DNA from: Chloroflexota bacterium
GTDB lineage: Bacteria; Chloroflexota; Chloroflexia; Chloroflexales; Roseiflexaceae
DNA length: 39,537 bases
Reading direction: 5' to 3'
Assembly (NCBI GenBank): GCA_003670675.1
Contig: QWQY01000004.1
Coordinates: 1-39,537 of the forward strand
In this document: in pieces, positions 23,984 through 32,510 of the stretch
Layout: each line of letters starts with the position of its first letter
Numbering within the stretch: the stretch's first letter is position 1
Translations under genes and position numbers: made by a program
The notes under the pieces: model-generated
What the model was told of the DNA's origin: nothing
The model's database searches: none
Seen by the model: only the letters and a program-made list of their open reading frames with translations

Positions 23984-25513
23984 TTAGGGAAGATATTTCA
24001 TCGGGTCGACCGCCTTGCCGCCCACCTTGATCGTAAAGTGCAAGTGTACACCGGTCGAATAGCCACCGCCGGCGGCATCATAGCTACTGCCCATCAGACC
24101 AATGAAGTCGCCCATGTCGACGACATCACCCGGCCGAACGGGTGGCTTTTTGAGCATGTGTCCATACACCGACTGTACCCCGTTGCCATGGTCGATTTTG
24201 ACACACCAGCCGTATCCGCTACACCAGCCGCCTTCGAATACGCGCCCGTAGCGGGCTGCATAGATACCCGTGCCTGCTTTGTTGGCAAAATCAATACCGT
24301 TGTGGAACGAGTAGAACGGGTTGCTGCGCCAGCCGAACCCAGAGGTCAACTGCCCGGTCGTCGGCCAGACCCACCGTGGTGGCGGATACGGGACGTTGTT
24401 GATGCTCGGCAAGCCTTCTATCAGCCCATCGGACATCCCCAACAGCGACCCTTTGACCCATCCGAGCTCGCCCGGTGCGTATTCGAGTTTGATCCAACTG
24501 CCGTAGCGCCCGATTGGGATGAGCCGTTGGCCGAGGGCGAGCGTGCCGATTTTGTCGTAGGCACGACCTGGTCCACCGCGCAAGTTGGTCTCGTCTTCGA
24601 GCACCGTGACGGTCTCGATTGCTTCCATGCCAGCGACGCCCTCGGCACTGCCGTATTTGTTGATGGTGGCGTCGGGATACGCGGGCACGGCAAATGGGAT
24701 AAATACCTCGCGGTCGACGACCAAATCTTCGTCGCGGGTGACGCGATTGGCGCGGAACAACGTGATTGCATCGGGTGACGAATTATATTGCGTCGCGATG
24801 CTCTGGATTGTTTCGCCTTCGGCGATCGTATGCGACACGCCGGGCATTCGCGGGATGCGCAACGTACTGCCCACAATAAAGACCCGGCCGTTTTGTAAGC
24901 CGTTGGCCCAAAACAACACCTGCGGGTTCATCTGGTATTCGGCTGCAATGGTACCGAGCGTGTCTAGGCTACGGATGCGGTGGTAAAACAAAAACGGTGG
25001 CAACGCATTGGGAAGCGGAGTAACCATGTGCGGAACGGTCAGTTCTGAGTCGCTGCTGACCTGCGGCAGGGGGGCGTCGATGGGCAACGTCATCTCGGCG
25101 CTGCTGGCCGAGCGCGAAAAGCCCGCCCCGTATTCGAGGCCGCTTTTGTTGACCAGCGTCTGCCCAAACAACAAAATTGATACAATCAGCACCGCACTCG
25201 TGATGTGGCCGGCCAAGCGTGGCTCGATGAGTGCATCGACCATGAGTGTTTTGCGGCGGATTTGGGTAGTGCTGTGGGCCGTTGTCGGTTGTACGGCTTG
25301 TCCTTGAAAGACCGCTCGTGCCGATTGTGCGGCTTTCTGTTGCGCTACCATTGCTTCACGCAAGATACGCGGGGCCAACCATGTCTTGGCGTCCGCGCTG
25401 AGAGGGAGTGCGTCTAGGATGGCCCACACGCGATATCGTGCTGCAACTTCACGTTGCCGGAGCAGCTGAATTTTGGTGACAATCGTTGGCGTCGATGGCT
25501 GCGGTATAATCAT
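23984..25513 (-). CDS. Membrane-anchored LysM-SH3-M23 peptidase
   Basis: A cell-wall hydrolase or activator (509 aa from this start). An N-terminal cytoplasmic region of about 100 residues is followed by one TM helix (about 103-121). Then come two LysM modules (about 175-222 and 227-273), a bacterial SH3 domain (about 305-360, TNLRGGPGRAYDKIG) and a C-terminal M23 domain (about 390-509). The zinc site is intact: HNGID (H404, D408), YGH (H452) and HLH (H490, H492). The start is uncertain. ATG at 25513 begins MIIPQP with a weak GAAG site, ATG at 25585 and GTG at 25603 are in frame, and GAGAGG lies just before the last. Family assignment is firm; whether it cuts peptidoglycan or only regulates another enzyme is inference. 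Confidence 0.88.
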   Translation of the reverse strand: MIIPQPSTPTIVTKIQLLRQREVAARYRVWAILDALPLSADAKTWLAPRILREAMVAQQKAAQSARAVFQGQAVQPTTAHSTTQIRRKTLMVDALIEPRLAGHITSAVLIVSILLFGQTLVNKSGLEYGAGFSRSASSAEMTLPIDAPLPQVSSDSELTVPHMVTPLPNALPPFLFYHRIRSLDTLGTIAAEYQMNPQVLFWANGLQNGRVFIVGSTLRIPRMPGVSHTIAEGETIQSIATQYNSSPDAITLFRANRVTRDEDLVVDREVFIPFAVPAYPDATINKYGSAEGVAGMEAIETVTVLEDETNLRGGPGRAYDKIGTLALGQRLIPIGRYGSWIKLEYAPGELGWVKGSLLGMSDGLIEGLPSINNVPYPPPRWVWPTTGQLTSGFGWRSNPFYSFHNGIDFANKAGTGIYAARYGRVFEGGWCSGYGWCVKIDHGNGVQSVYGHMLKKPPVRPGDVVDMGDFIGLMGSSYDAAGGGYSTGVHLHFTIKVGGKAVDPMKYLP

Positions 25514-25634
25514 TTTGGTCTTCACAACGGGCGGGCACCAACGGCTGCATGCATCATACGACGCAAGATAGTTGGTGTCAATCATCTGCGCTCTACTGCA
25601 CACAAACCCTCTCTTTTTTCTTCACCAACTGACG

Positions 25635-25640
25635 TATACT
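25635..25640 (+). promoter_or_regulatory. Possible -10 of the DUF151 gene
   Basis: TATACT lies 43 bases before the start at 25684. No convincing -35 is seen. The surrounding GTATACTGTACAC is rich in dyad symmetry, and the divergent M23 gene starts on the other side. Confidence 0.35.
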
Positions 25641-25683
25641 GTACACATGATCCTGCGGGATTTCTGATAAAAGGATGCGCGCT

Positions 25684-26277
25684 ATGATTCAAGTCAACGT
25701 CGATAGTGTACGTGTGAGTCTCCTCACCCAAAACCGCGTTGTAGTCCTGCGCGAGACCGATAGTCGGCGCTACCTGCCCATCTGGATTGGTCAGTTCGAG
25801 GCAGACGCTATTTCGTTTGTCCTCCAAAACCTGACTCCGACGCGCCCAATGACCCACGACCTGCTGCGGACGATTTTTCAAGAACTCGACGCAGAGATCG
25901 TCCATGTGCTCATCAATGACATCCAAGAGACAACCTTTTATGCACGGATCTTGGTGCAAACCCCACAACGAACCTTCGAAATAGACGCCCGCACCAGTGA
26001 CGCGATTGCCCTCGCCCTGCGTGCCCATGTGCCTATTTTTGTGGCGCCCCATGTGTTTGAACAAGCCTCTGTGCCGTTCGATGGTGACGAACAACAAGAG
26101 CCGCCGCTCTTTAAGGCGTCTGCGACGGTCAGCGACACCGAGCCGACACCGGGCACCGATGCAGCCACTGCACCGACCGACGCTCCCGTGTCTGACGAAA
26201 CCCTGTCGATGTTCCGCGACTTCATTAATTCGCTCGACGACGAGGATGATCCCAAGAAAAACCCACCCAGCGCATAG
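25684..26277 (+). CDS. DUF151 bifunctional nuclease family protein
   Basis: A 197-aa protein. Residues 1-140 match the BFN/DUF151 family, named for plant and Chlorobium-type proteins with reported DNase and RNase activity: LRETDSRRYLPIWIGQFEADAI (about 24-45), RPMTHDLLRTIFQEL and RTSDAIALALRAHVPIFV. Residues about 145-197 form an acidic, Thr/Pro-rich tail (EPTPGTDAATAPTDAP, then DDEDDPKKN) that is not conserved in appearance. AAAAGGA lies 8-9 bases before the ATG at 25684, which is preferred over the ATG at 25675. The gene stands alone, followed by the origin-like region. Confidence 0.9.
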   Translation: MIQVNVDSVRVSLLTQNRVVVLRETDSRRYLPIWIGQFEADAISFVLQNLTPTRPMTHDLLRTIFQELDAEIVHVLINDIQETTFYARILVQTPQRTFEIDARTSDAIALALRAHVPIFVAPHVFEQASVPFDGDEQQEPPLFKASATVSDTEPTPGTDAATAPTDAPVSDETLSMFRDFINSLDDEDDPKKNPPSA

Positions 26278-26923
26278 CGATGCCTTCGCGCAAAACACCC
26301 AATCTGATATAGTTTTACACTCCAATGTGCATAACTTGGGGTGTTTTTGTGGATAACTCACGAAAATGTGGAAAGTTCTGCACTCCAACGCACTCTACGT
26401 AGCACGATAAAACAAAAACATATGTTCGCATTGATTTGGCAGTGTAGTGTGCCAAAAAACCACGTTTTTCGCGCAATTTTTTCTGTGCATAACACGTGCA
26501 CAACAGCGGGATAGCCGCGGGATAACAAATCCCATCAAACCGGTTATCCACCGCTTTTGTGGACAACGACTCGCGTTGTTCGTGGACCAGCGTGGAACCA
26601 CTGTGGATGAATCACCGATGATCTGCGCGGCTGTTGATGCGTGTGGAGCGTCGTACACATGCAACGGCGATGCGATTGGTCTTCTCCATACGGCAAAACC
26701 ATCCAATCAACATATCCACACGACATACTATGTGCGACTATTTCTTACTTTATATTCTTTTTTTCTTCTTATAGACGGTCGTGTGTGGACAGTGCAGAGA
26801 AATCTCATTCCTCACCTCTTTCCCCATCACGACAGATTGTGGTACACTTGTTATCAGTTAGTGATGCATTGTTGCGCCTCGACCTCGGAGGTCGTGGCGT
26901 TTGTATGTTGTGTGGGAGCATGT
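26278..26923. other. oriC: Origin-like intergenic region with DnaA boxes (putative oriC)
   Basis: This stretch has no credible gene. DnaA boxes (TTATNCACA) are perfect at 26326-26334, 26348-26356 and 26484-26492, all on the minus strand. One-mismatch boxes are at 26544-26552 (+), 26558-26566 (-), 26602-26610 (-) and 26712-26720 (+); weaker ones are at 26367-26375 and 26784-26792. A T-rich run (about 26741-26776) could serve as the unwinding element. Gene direction and base skew change here. Seven good boxes in under 400 bp is far above chance. It could instead be a DnaA-titrating or DnaA-regulated locus. No dnaA, dnaN or gidA is adjacent. Confidence 0.6.
26840..26848 (+). promoter_or_regulatory. 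Extended -10 promoter of typA
   Basis: TGGTACACT fits the TGnTATAAT pattern (four of six in the hexamer) and lies 75 bases before the typA start. No -35 is apparent. It sits at the right end of the DnaA-box region. Confidence 0.4.
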
Positions 26924-28762
26924 ATGAAGCGAACAGAATTGCGCAATGTGGCGATTATTGCGCACGTTGACCACGGCAAGACGACCCTCGTAGACGGTCT
27001 GCTACGCCAATCCCGTATCTTCCGAGACAACCAGCAGATGGCCGAGCGCGTGATGGACTCGAACGATCTCGAGCGCGAGCGTGGAATCACCATCATGGCC
27101 AAAAACACCGCTGTGATGTACAAGGGCAACAAAATCAACATTGTCGACACCCCAGGTCACGCTGACTTCGGTGGTGAAGTCGAACGTGTGATGAACATGG
27201 TCGATGGTGTGTTGTTGCTGGTCGACGCTGTCGACGGCCCCATGCCACAGACCCGCTTCGTGCTGCGCAAGGCGCTGCAGGCAGGCCACAAGGCCATCGT
27301 GGTGGTCAACAAAATCGACCGCCCCAATGCCCGCCCACAATGGGTCGTCAACGAGACGTTTGACCTGTTTGTCGAGCTGGGTGCTACCGACGAACAAGCC
27401 GAGTTCCACACGGTCTACGCCAGTGCCATCAACGGTATTGCGGGCACAGACTTCAACAATCTGAACGATTCGCTCGAGCCATTGTTCGATGCCATCATCA
27501 ACCACATCCCAGCGCCAGACGTCGACTCCGATGCGCCGCTGCAGATGTTGGTCACCAATACGTTCTACGACGACTACCGTGGCAAAATCATGATGGGCCG
27601 TGTCCGCCGTGGTTCGATGACCAAGGGGATGTCGGTCATCAAGTTCAACCATGAAGGCGAAATGAAGCCTTCGAAGATCATCCAGATCTTCCAATATGTC
27701 GGTTTGAACCGTGCCGAAGTCGACGAAGCCACTGCGGGCGACATCATCGCCATCGCAGGCATTGCCGATGGCATGATCGGCGACACCATTGCTGATCCAA
27801 CCAATCCTGAGCAGCTCCCGGTCTTGGCCGTCGAAGAGCCAACCGTCAACATGACCTTCGGCGTCAACACCAGCCCATTTGCTGGTCGCGAAGGCCAACA
27901 CGTAACCTCCCGCAAGATCCGCGATCGCTTGTACGCCGAGCGCGAGCGCGACGTGGCCTTGCGCGTCGAAGACACCGACGTTCCCGATGCCTTCACGGTA
28001 TCTGGCCGTGGTGAATTACATTTGACTATCCTGATCGAAAACATGCGCCGCGAAGGGTATGAGTTCCAGGTATCGAAGCCTGAGGTTATCTTCCGCGTCA
28101 TCGACGAGCAGCGGATGGAGCCGATCGAACAGGTCGAAATCGAAGTCTCGGAGCAATACCAAGGCGCCGTCATCGAACTGCTCGGGCAACGCCGTGGCAT
28201 CATGCGCGACATGCGCTACCGTGACGACGGCACCGTCAGCCTGACCTTCCTCGTACCGACCCGTGGTCTGCTCGGCTTCCGCCAGCAACTGCTCACGGCC
28301 AGCCGTGGTGAAGGCCAGATGAATTCGTTGTTCTACGAATACCAACCTGTTGCAGGCGATATCAGCACGCGTTCCAATGGCTCGTTGGTCGCTTCCGAGT
28401 CCGGTCAGACCACCACCTTCGGTCTGTTTGGCTCACAAGAGCGTGGCCAATTGTTCATTGGCGCCGGCGTCGACATCTACGAAGGCATGGTCATCGGCAT
28501 GCATGCCCGTGAGCGTGACCTCGAAGTCAACTGCTGCAAAAAGAAGCACCTTACCAACATGCGTTCGTCGGGTGCTGACGATGCACAACGGCTCGAAACC
28601 CCACGCAATATGAGTTTGGACGACGCTGTCGAATACATCGGCGACGACGAACTGCTCGAAGTAACCCCGAAGAACTACCGCCTGCGCAAGAAACTCCTCA
28701 ACCAAGAAGAGCGCAAGCGCGATCAGAAGCGCCGCGAAATGTCTTTGATGACAAACGGCTAG
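26924..28762 (+). CDS. typA: Translational GTPase TypA/BipA
   Basis: A 612-aa ribosome-associated GTPase of the EF-G family that assists 50S assembly and stress growth. The G domain has AHVDHGKTT (P-loop), RGITIMAK (switch I), [15 protein letters not shown] and NKIDRP. Domain II, domain III, an EF-G-like domain V ([34 protein letters not shown]) and the BipA-specific C-terminal region ([18 protein letters not shown]) follow in order. The length is exactly usual. GGGAG precedes the ATG at 26924; the frame is open about 480 bases further upstream but that part is the DnaA-box region. It is transcribed alone with its own terminator. Confidence 0.97.
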   Translation: MKRTELRNVAIIAHVDHGKTTLVDGLLRQSRIFRDNQQMAERVMDSNDLERERGITIMAKNTAVMYKGNKINIVDTPGHADFGGEVERVMNMVDGVLLLVDAVDGPMPQTRFVLRKALQAGHKAIVVVNKIDRPNARPQWVVNETFDLFVELGATDEQAEFHTVYASAINGIAGTDFNNLNDSLEPLFDAIINHIPAPDVDSDAPLQMLVTNTFYDDYRGKIMMGRVRRGSMTKGMSVIKFNHEGEMKPSKIIQIFQYVGLNRAEVDEATAGDIIAIAGIADGMIGDTIADPTNPEQLPVLAVEEPTVNMTFGVNTSPFAGREGQHVTSRKIRDRLYAERERDVALRVEDTDVPDAFTVSGRGELHLTILIENMRREGYEFQVSKPEVIFRVIDEQRMEPIEQVEIEVSEQYQGAVIELLGQRRGIMRDMRYRDDGTVSLTFLVPTRGLLGFRQQLLTASRGEGQMNSLFYEYQPVAGDISTRSNGSLVASESGQTTTFGLFGSQERGQLFIGAGVDIYEGMVIGMHARERDLEVNCCKKKHLTNMRSSGADDAQRLETPRNMSLDDAVEYIGDDELLEVTPKNYRLRKKLLNQEERKRDQKRREMSLMTNG

Positions 28763-28782
28763 TCTGCTCTCTGCACCAATCC

Positions 28783-28825
28783 AACAGACCGAGGTACGAC
28801 ACGTACCTCGGTCTGTTTGTTGTTA
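28783..28825 (+). terminator. Terminator of typA
   Basis: A 16-bp perfect stem (28783-28798 with 28802-28817), loop ACA, is followed by TGTTGTT. It starts 20 bases after the typA stop. Confidence 0.82.
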
Positions 28826-28829
28826 TACT
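28821..28829 (+). promoter_or_regulatory. Extended -10 promoter of the ABC exporter operon
   Basis: TGTTATACT fits TGnTATAAT with five of six hexamer bases, 36 bases before the start at 28866 and directly after the typA terminator. Confidence 0.5.
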
Positions 28830-28865
28830 ACCCAACATAATACGAACCTTTGCGACGAGGCATGC

Positions 28866-30617
28866 ATGAACCAGCTCCGGGCATTGTGGCCCTATGTGGT
28901 ACGGTATCGGATGCGTTTTTTGATCGGATTGCTGGCGAGTATCGTGGCGACGGGGTTTGCGGTACAGATCCCACAAATGCTGCGTATCATCGTCGACGAT
29001 ATCAATGCGCGTGGCATTGTCTGGACCGATCTGACCCACAGCGTCCTCATCATGGTGGGGTTTTCGGTCGCTGACGGTGTGTTCCGCTTCGGCCAACGCA
29101 TCCTGATTTTGGGGACCGCGCATCAGGTCGAAAGCGACATCCGCGAAGGCATGTTCAAACGCCTGCTCGAGCTCGATCAGAAGTTCTATGGTGAACATCA
29201 CACTGGTGACCTGATGACTCGGGTCACCAATGATATATCGGCCATCCGCCAGTTTTATGGCCCTGGTGTCAGCTCGATGGCGAGTGCGATATTGATGATT
29301 GTGACCGCTTCGGCATTGATGATGACGACCAATGCGACATTGGCTGCTATCGTTTTGATGCTGTTGCCGGTGGTGACGGTTTTGTTTGTGGTGGTCGGTG
29401 CACGGATGCGCGTCATCTTCCGCAAAGTGCAGGATCTGTTCGGCGAGGTGTCGAGCCGCGCCCAAGAGAATTTCTCGGGTATTCGCACGATCAAGGCCTA
29501 CACCCAAGAAGAGCCCGAAACGGCGGAATTTTTGCGGGTCAACGAACGATTTCGCCTCCAAAACGTCCGCTATGTGTTGTTGTCGGGTCTGCTTTGGCCG
29601 ACAATTAGCCTCGTGATGGGTGTCATCGGTGCGCTCGTGTTGCTCATCGGTGGGCGCGCGGTTGCTGCGGGCGAGATGACGGTCGGCGATTTGGTTCTCT
29701 TCAATGGGTATCTAGCCGCACTCGCCTGGCCGGTGGTGGCGTTGGGATGGACGGTCGATTTGTTCCAGCAGGCGGCTTCTGCTGCGGGGCGTCTCGGCGA
29801 GGTGCTCCAGCGCATCCCCACCATCAAAGACGAGTCGCATACCCCGGTGCAATTGACCGTTACGGGTGCAATCGAATTCCGCAACGTCGGTATCACCGTC
29901 GGTGACGGCGATGGCAAACGTACAATTCTGCACGATATTTCGTTTTCGGTCGAAAAAGGCAAAACGGTGGCCATCGTGGGTGCGACCGGTGGTGGCAAGA
30001 CGACCCTGGTCAATCTGCTGTCACGTGTCCAAGACCCGACGCACGGCAGCGTCCATATCGATGGACACGACATCCGGATGGTGGCTTTGGCGTCGCTCCG
30101 CGAGGGTATCGGCTATGTGCCCCAAGATACGTTTTTGTTTAGTGTTCCTGTCCGCGAAAACGTCACCTTTGGGCGTCCCGATGCCGATGAGGCCGATATC
30201 CAACAAGCATTGCTGATATCGCGCTTGAGCAACGATGTTGTCCAGCTCCCCAACGGTATCGACACGCTCGTGGGCGAACGGGGAGTCACTTTGTCTGGTG
30301 GCCAAAAGCAACGCACGGCGATTGCACGGGCCGTGTTGCGCAACCCGGCGATCTTGGTGCTCGACGATGCACTGTCGAGTGTCGATACCCATACTGCAGC
30401 ACAGATTCTCGAGGGGTTGCGTACCTTCCGGGCTGGTCGTACTGCTATTCTGATTGCCCAACGCATCGCTACGGTGCGCGAGGCCGACCTGATTGTGGTG
30501 TTGCACGAAGGCACGATTGCCGAGCAGGGCACGCATACCGAGCTCGTTGCCCGCAATGGACGGTACGCCGCTATGTACCAACGTGAACAATTAGCCGACG
30601 CAGTAGATAACGCCTGA
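28866..30617 (+). CDS. ABC exporter half-transporter with degenerate ATPase site
   Basis: A 583-aa type IV ABC exporter subunit with six TM helices in the first 320 residues and an NBD from about 333. Walker A is GATGGGKT (372-379) and the signature is LSGGQ (476-480), both canonical. Walker B reads LVLDD (D501 replaces the catalytic Glu) and the switch position is Gln (Q532 in IAQRIAT) instead of His. This is the pattern of the inactive-site subunit in heterodimeric exporters such as TM287/288 or BmrCD. GAGG precedes the ATG. The partner gene follows after 42 bases. The substrate (drug, lipid or peptide) cannot be read from sequence. Confidence 0.92.
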   Translation: MNQLRALWPYVVRYRMRFLIGLLASIVATGFAVQIPQMLRIIVDDINARGIVWTDLTHSVLIMVGFSVADGVFRFGQRILILGTAHQVESDIREGMFKRLLELDQKFYGEHHTGDLMTRVTNDISAIRQFYGPGVSSMASAILMIVTASALMMTTNATLAAIVLMLLPVVTVLFVVVGARMRVIFRKVQDLFGEVSSRAQENFSGIRTIKAYTQEEPETAEFLRVNERFRLQNVRYVLLSGLLWPTISLVMGVIGALVLLIGGRAVAAGEMTVGDLVLFNGYLAALAWPVVALGWTVDLFQQAASAAGRLGEVLQRIPTIKDESHTPVQLTVTGAIEFRNVGITVGDGDGKRTILHDISFSVEKGKTVAIVGATGGGKTTLVNLLSRVQDPTHGSVHIDGHDIRMVALASLREGIGYVPQDTFLFSVPVRENVTFGRPDADEADIQQALLISRLSNDVVQLPNGIDTLVGERGVTLSGGQKQRTAIARAVLRNPAILVLDDALSSVDTHTAAQILEGLRTFRAGRTAILIAQRIATVREADLIVVLHEGTIAEQGTHTELVARNGRYAAMYQREQLADAVDNA

Positions 30618-30659
30618 TACGGTGCGATGCATTCGCTCGACGAGTAATAGGACACACAG

Positions 30660-32444
30660 ATGACAGTGTATGACGACGAGATATTAGGAAAAGCGTACGA
30701 CGGCCGTTTGGTGAAGCGCCTGATGGAATTTGTCTGGCCCTACAAATGGCAGCTCTTCCTGGCGATTGGGCTGATGATCGGCAGCGCGCTGGTCGAGCTT
30801 GTGCCACCCTATTTGCTACGCACCGCCATCGATGGACCAATCGCCGCAAAGGACGTCGATGGAATCGTCCCTATTTTTTTGTTGTACCTCGGCACACTCG
30901 TGGCAGCCTTTGGCTTTCGCTATGCCCAAAACTACATGATGCAGGTGATGAGCCAAAAAGTCATCATCGACATCCGGATGGTCATCTTCCGGCATGTCCA
31001 GCGTATGAGTCTCAGCTTCTTTGATCGCAACCCGGTCGGTCGCCTGTTGACACGTATCACCAACGATGTCGACGCGCTGAACGAGTTCATCACACAGGGG
31101 ACTGTCGCGCTGTTGGGCGACCTGGTCCGGCTGGTGTTTGTCATCGCCACGATGCTGATTCTGAGTTGGCAGTTGGCGTTGGTGTCGTTCATCATGTTCC
31201 CCGTAGTGATTATCTCGACGATTATCTTTCAAAAAATCATGCGGGCGACATACCGCGAAATGCGCCAACGTCTGGCGCGTATCAATGCGTACTTGAACGA
31301 ACAGATTACCGGCGTATTGGTGACGCAATTGTTCGGTCGTGAACCACGGAGCAAGGCGTATTTTGCCGAAATGAGCACCAAATACCTCGATTCGCAGTTC
31401 ACCTCGAACACGACGTTCGCAGTCTTTTTCCCCACCATCAATCTCATTTCGGTGACGGCGACTGCAGTGCTGCTGCTGCTCGGTAGCCAATTGGTGTTTG
31501 CCGAATACGCGTCGATTGGCTTGTTGGTGGCATTTACGCTCTACAACGAGCAGGCATTTGGGCCGATCCGACAATTGGCAGAGCGCTACAACACGCTCCA
31601 GAGTGCGATGGCGTCGTCGGAGCGTATCTTTGGGGTGCTCGACACGCCCGAGGGGATCCGCGACCCAGAACAACCCGTCGCGCTGGCGAGCCCAGTGCGC
31701 GGCGAAATCGTCTTCGACAACGTCATCTTTGGCTACAACCCGGATGAGCCGGTCCTTAAGGGAGTATCGTTTACCATCCCGGCTGGTCAATCGGTTGCGG
31801 TGGTCGGTGCGACTGGTGCAGGCAAAACCTCGTTGGTGAGCCTGATGGCACGTTTTTATGATATTCAGTCCGGTGCAATCTTGCTCGACGGCGTGGACAT
31901 CCGTTCGGTGCCGCAACACGTGTTGCGCATGCACGTCGGTGCGGTGCCGCAGGACCCGACCTGCTTCAGTGGGACGATTTTACAGAACATCCGCCTGCAC
32001 GACGAGACCATTACCGATGAGCGTGTGCAATGGGCTGCCGAAATTTCGGGTGCAGCGACATTCATCGATCATCTCCCCGGTACCTACCAGTACGAGGTCC
32101 GTGAGCGTGGGTCGAATCTTTCGGTTGGTCAGCGCCAGTTGCTGGCGTTTGCTCGTGCCATGGCGTTCAACCCGGATGTGCTGCTCATCCTCGACGAGGC
32201 GACATCCAGTGTCGATACCGAGACCGAGGTGGTCATGCAGAAAGCCGTGCAGCGCTTGCTCAAAGGACGGACGTCGATTGTCATTGCCCACCGCTTATCG
32301 ACCATTCGCAATGTCGATCGGATCTTGGTGTTGCACCGCGGTGAACTCGTCGAAGACGGCTCACACGAAGAACTCCTCGCCCGTAACGGTTTTTATGCGC
32401 GCCTCTATCGCCTGCAATACGCAGAACAGTTGGGCGGCAGCTAG
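30660..32444 (+). CDS. ABC exporter half-transporter with active ATPase site
   Basis: A 594-aa partner of the preceding subunit. Six TM helices lie in the first 320 residues and the NBD begins near 348. Walker A is GATGAGKT (383-390), Walker B is LLILDEATSSVD with catalytic Glu (E513), and the switch His is present (H544 in IAHRLST). The signature is LSVGQ (487-491) instead of LSGGQ. Together with the first subunit this gives one canonical and one degenerate composite ATP site. The N-terminal extension MTVYDDEILGKAYDGRL is typical of the TM288-like half. AGGA precedes the ATG. Confidence 0.93.
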   Translation: MTVYDDEILGKAYDGRLVKRLMEFVWPYKWQLFLAIGLMIGSALVELVPPYLLRTAIDGPIAAKDVDGIVPIFLLYLGTLVAAFGFRYAQNYMMQVMSQKVIIDIRMVIFRHVQRMSLSFFDRNPVGRLLTRITNDVDALNEFITQGTVALLGDLVRLVFVIATMLILSWQLALVSFIMFPVVIISTIIFQKIMRATYREMRQRLARINAYLNEQITGVLVTQLFGREPRSKAYFAEMSTKYLDSQFTSNTTFAVFFPTINLISVTATAVLLLLGSQLVFAEYASIGLLVAFTLYNEQAFGPIRQLAERYNTLQSAMASSERIFGVLDTPEGIRDPEQPVALASPVRGEIVFDNVIFGYNPDEPVLKGVSFTIPAGQSVAVVGATGAGKTSLVSLMARFYDIQSGAILLDGVDIRSVPQHVLRMHVGAVPQDPTCFSGTILQNIRLHDETITDERVQWAAEISGAATFIDHLPGTYQYEVRERGSNLSVGQRQLLAFARAMAFNPDVLLILDEATSSVDTETEVVMQKAVQRLLKGRTSIVIAHRLSTIRNVDRILVLHRGELVEDGSHEELLARNGFYARLYRLQYAEQLGGS

Positions 32445-32510
32445 AGTCACACGACGAACAGTGGTAGGATTGTGGTACCGCAGTTGTTGTACGAGAAAGA
32501 AGGCAGAGCG

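Noticed and set aside
26447-26923. N-terminal extension of typA by 159 codons
   Set aside because: Residues before 26924 match no TypA, the ribosome site GGGAG is at 26924, and the region is the DnaA-box stretch.
30816-31934. A 372-residue open frame antisense to the second ABC subunit
   Set aside because: His/Gln/Arg-rich product without motifs, fully inside a well-supported ABC exporter gene.
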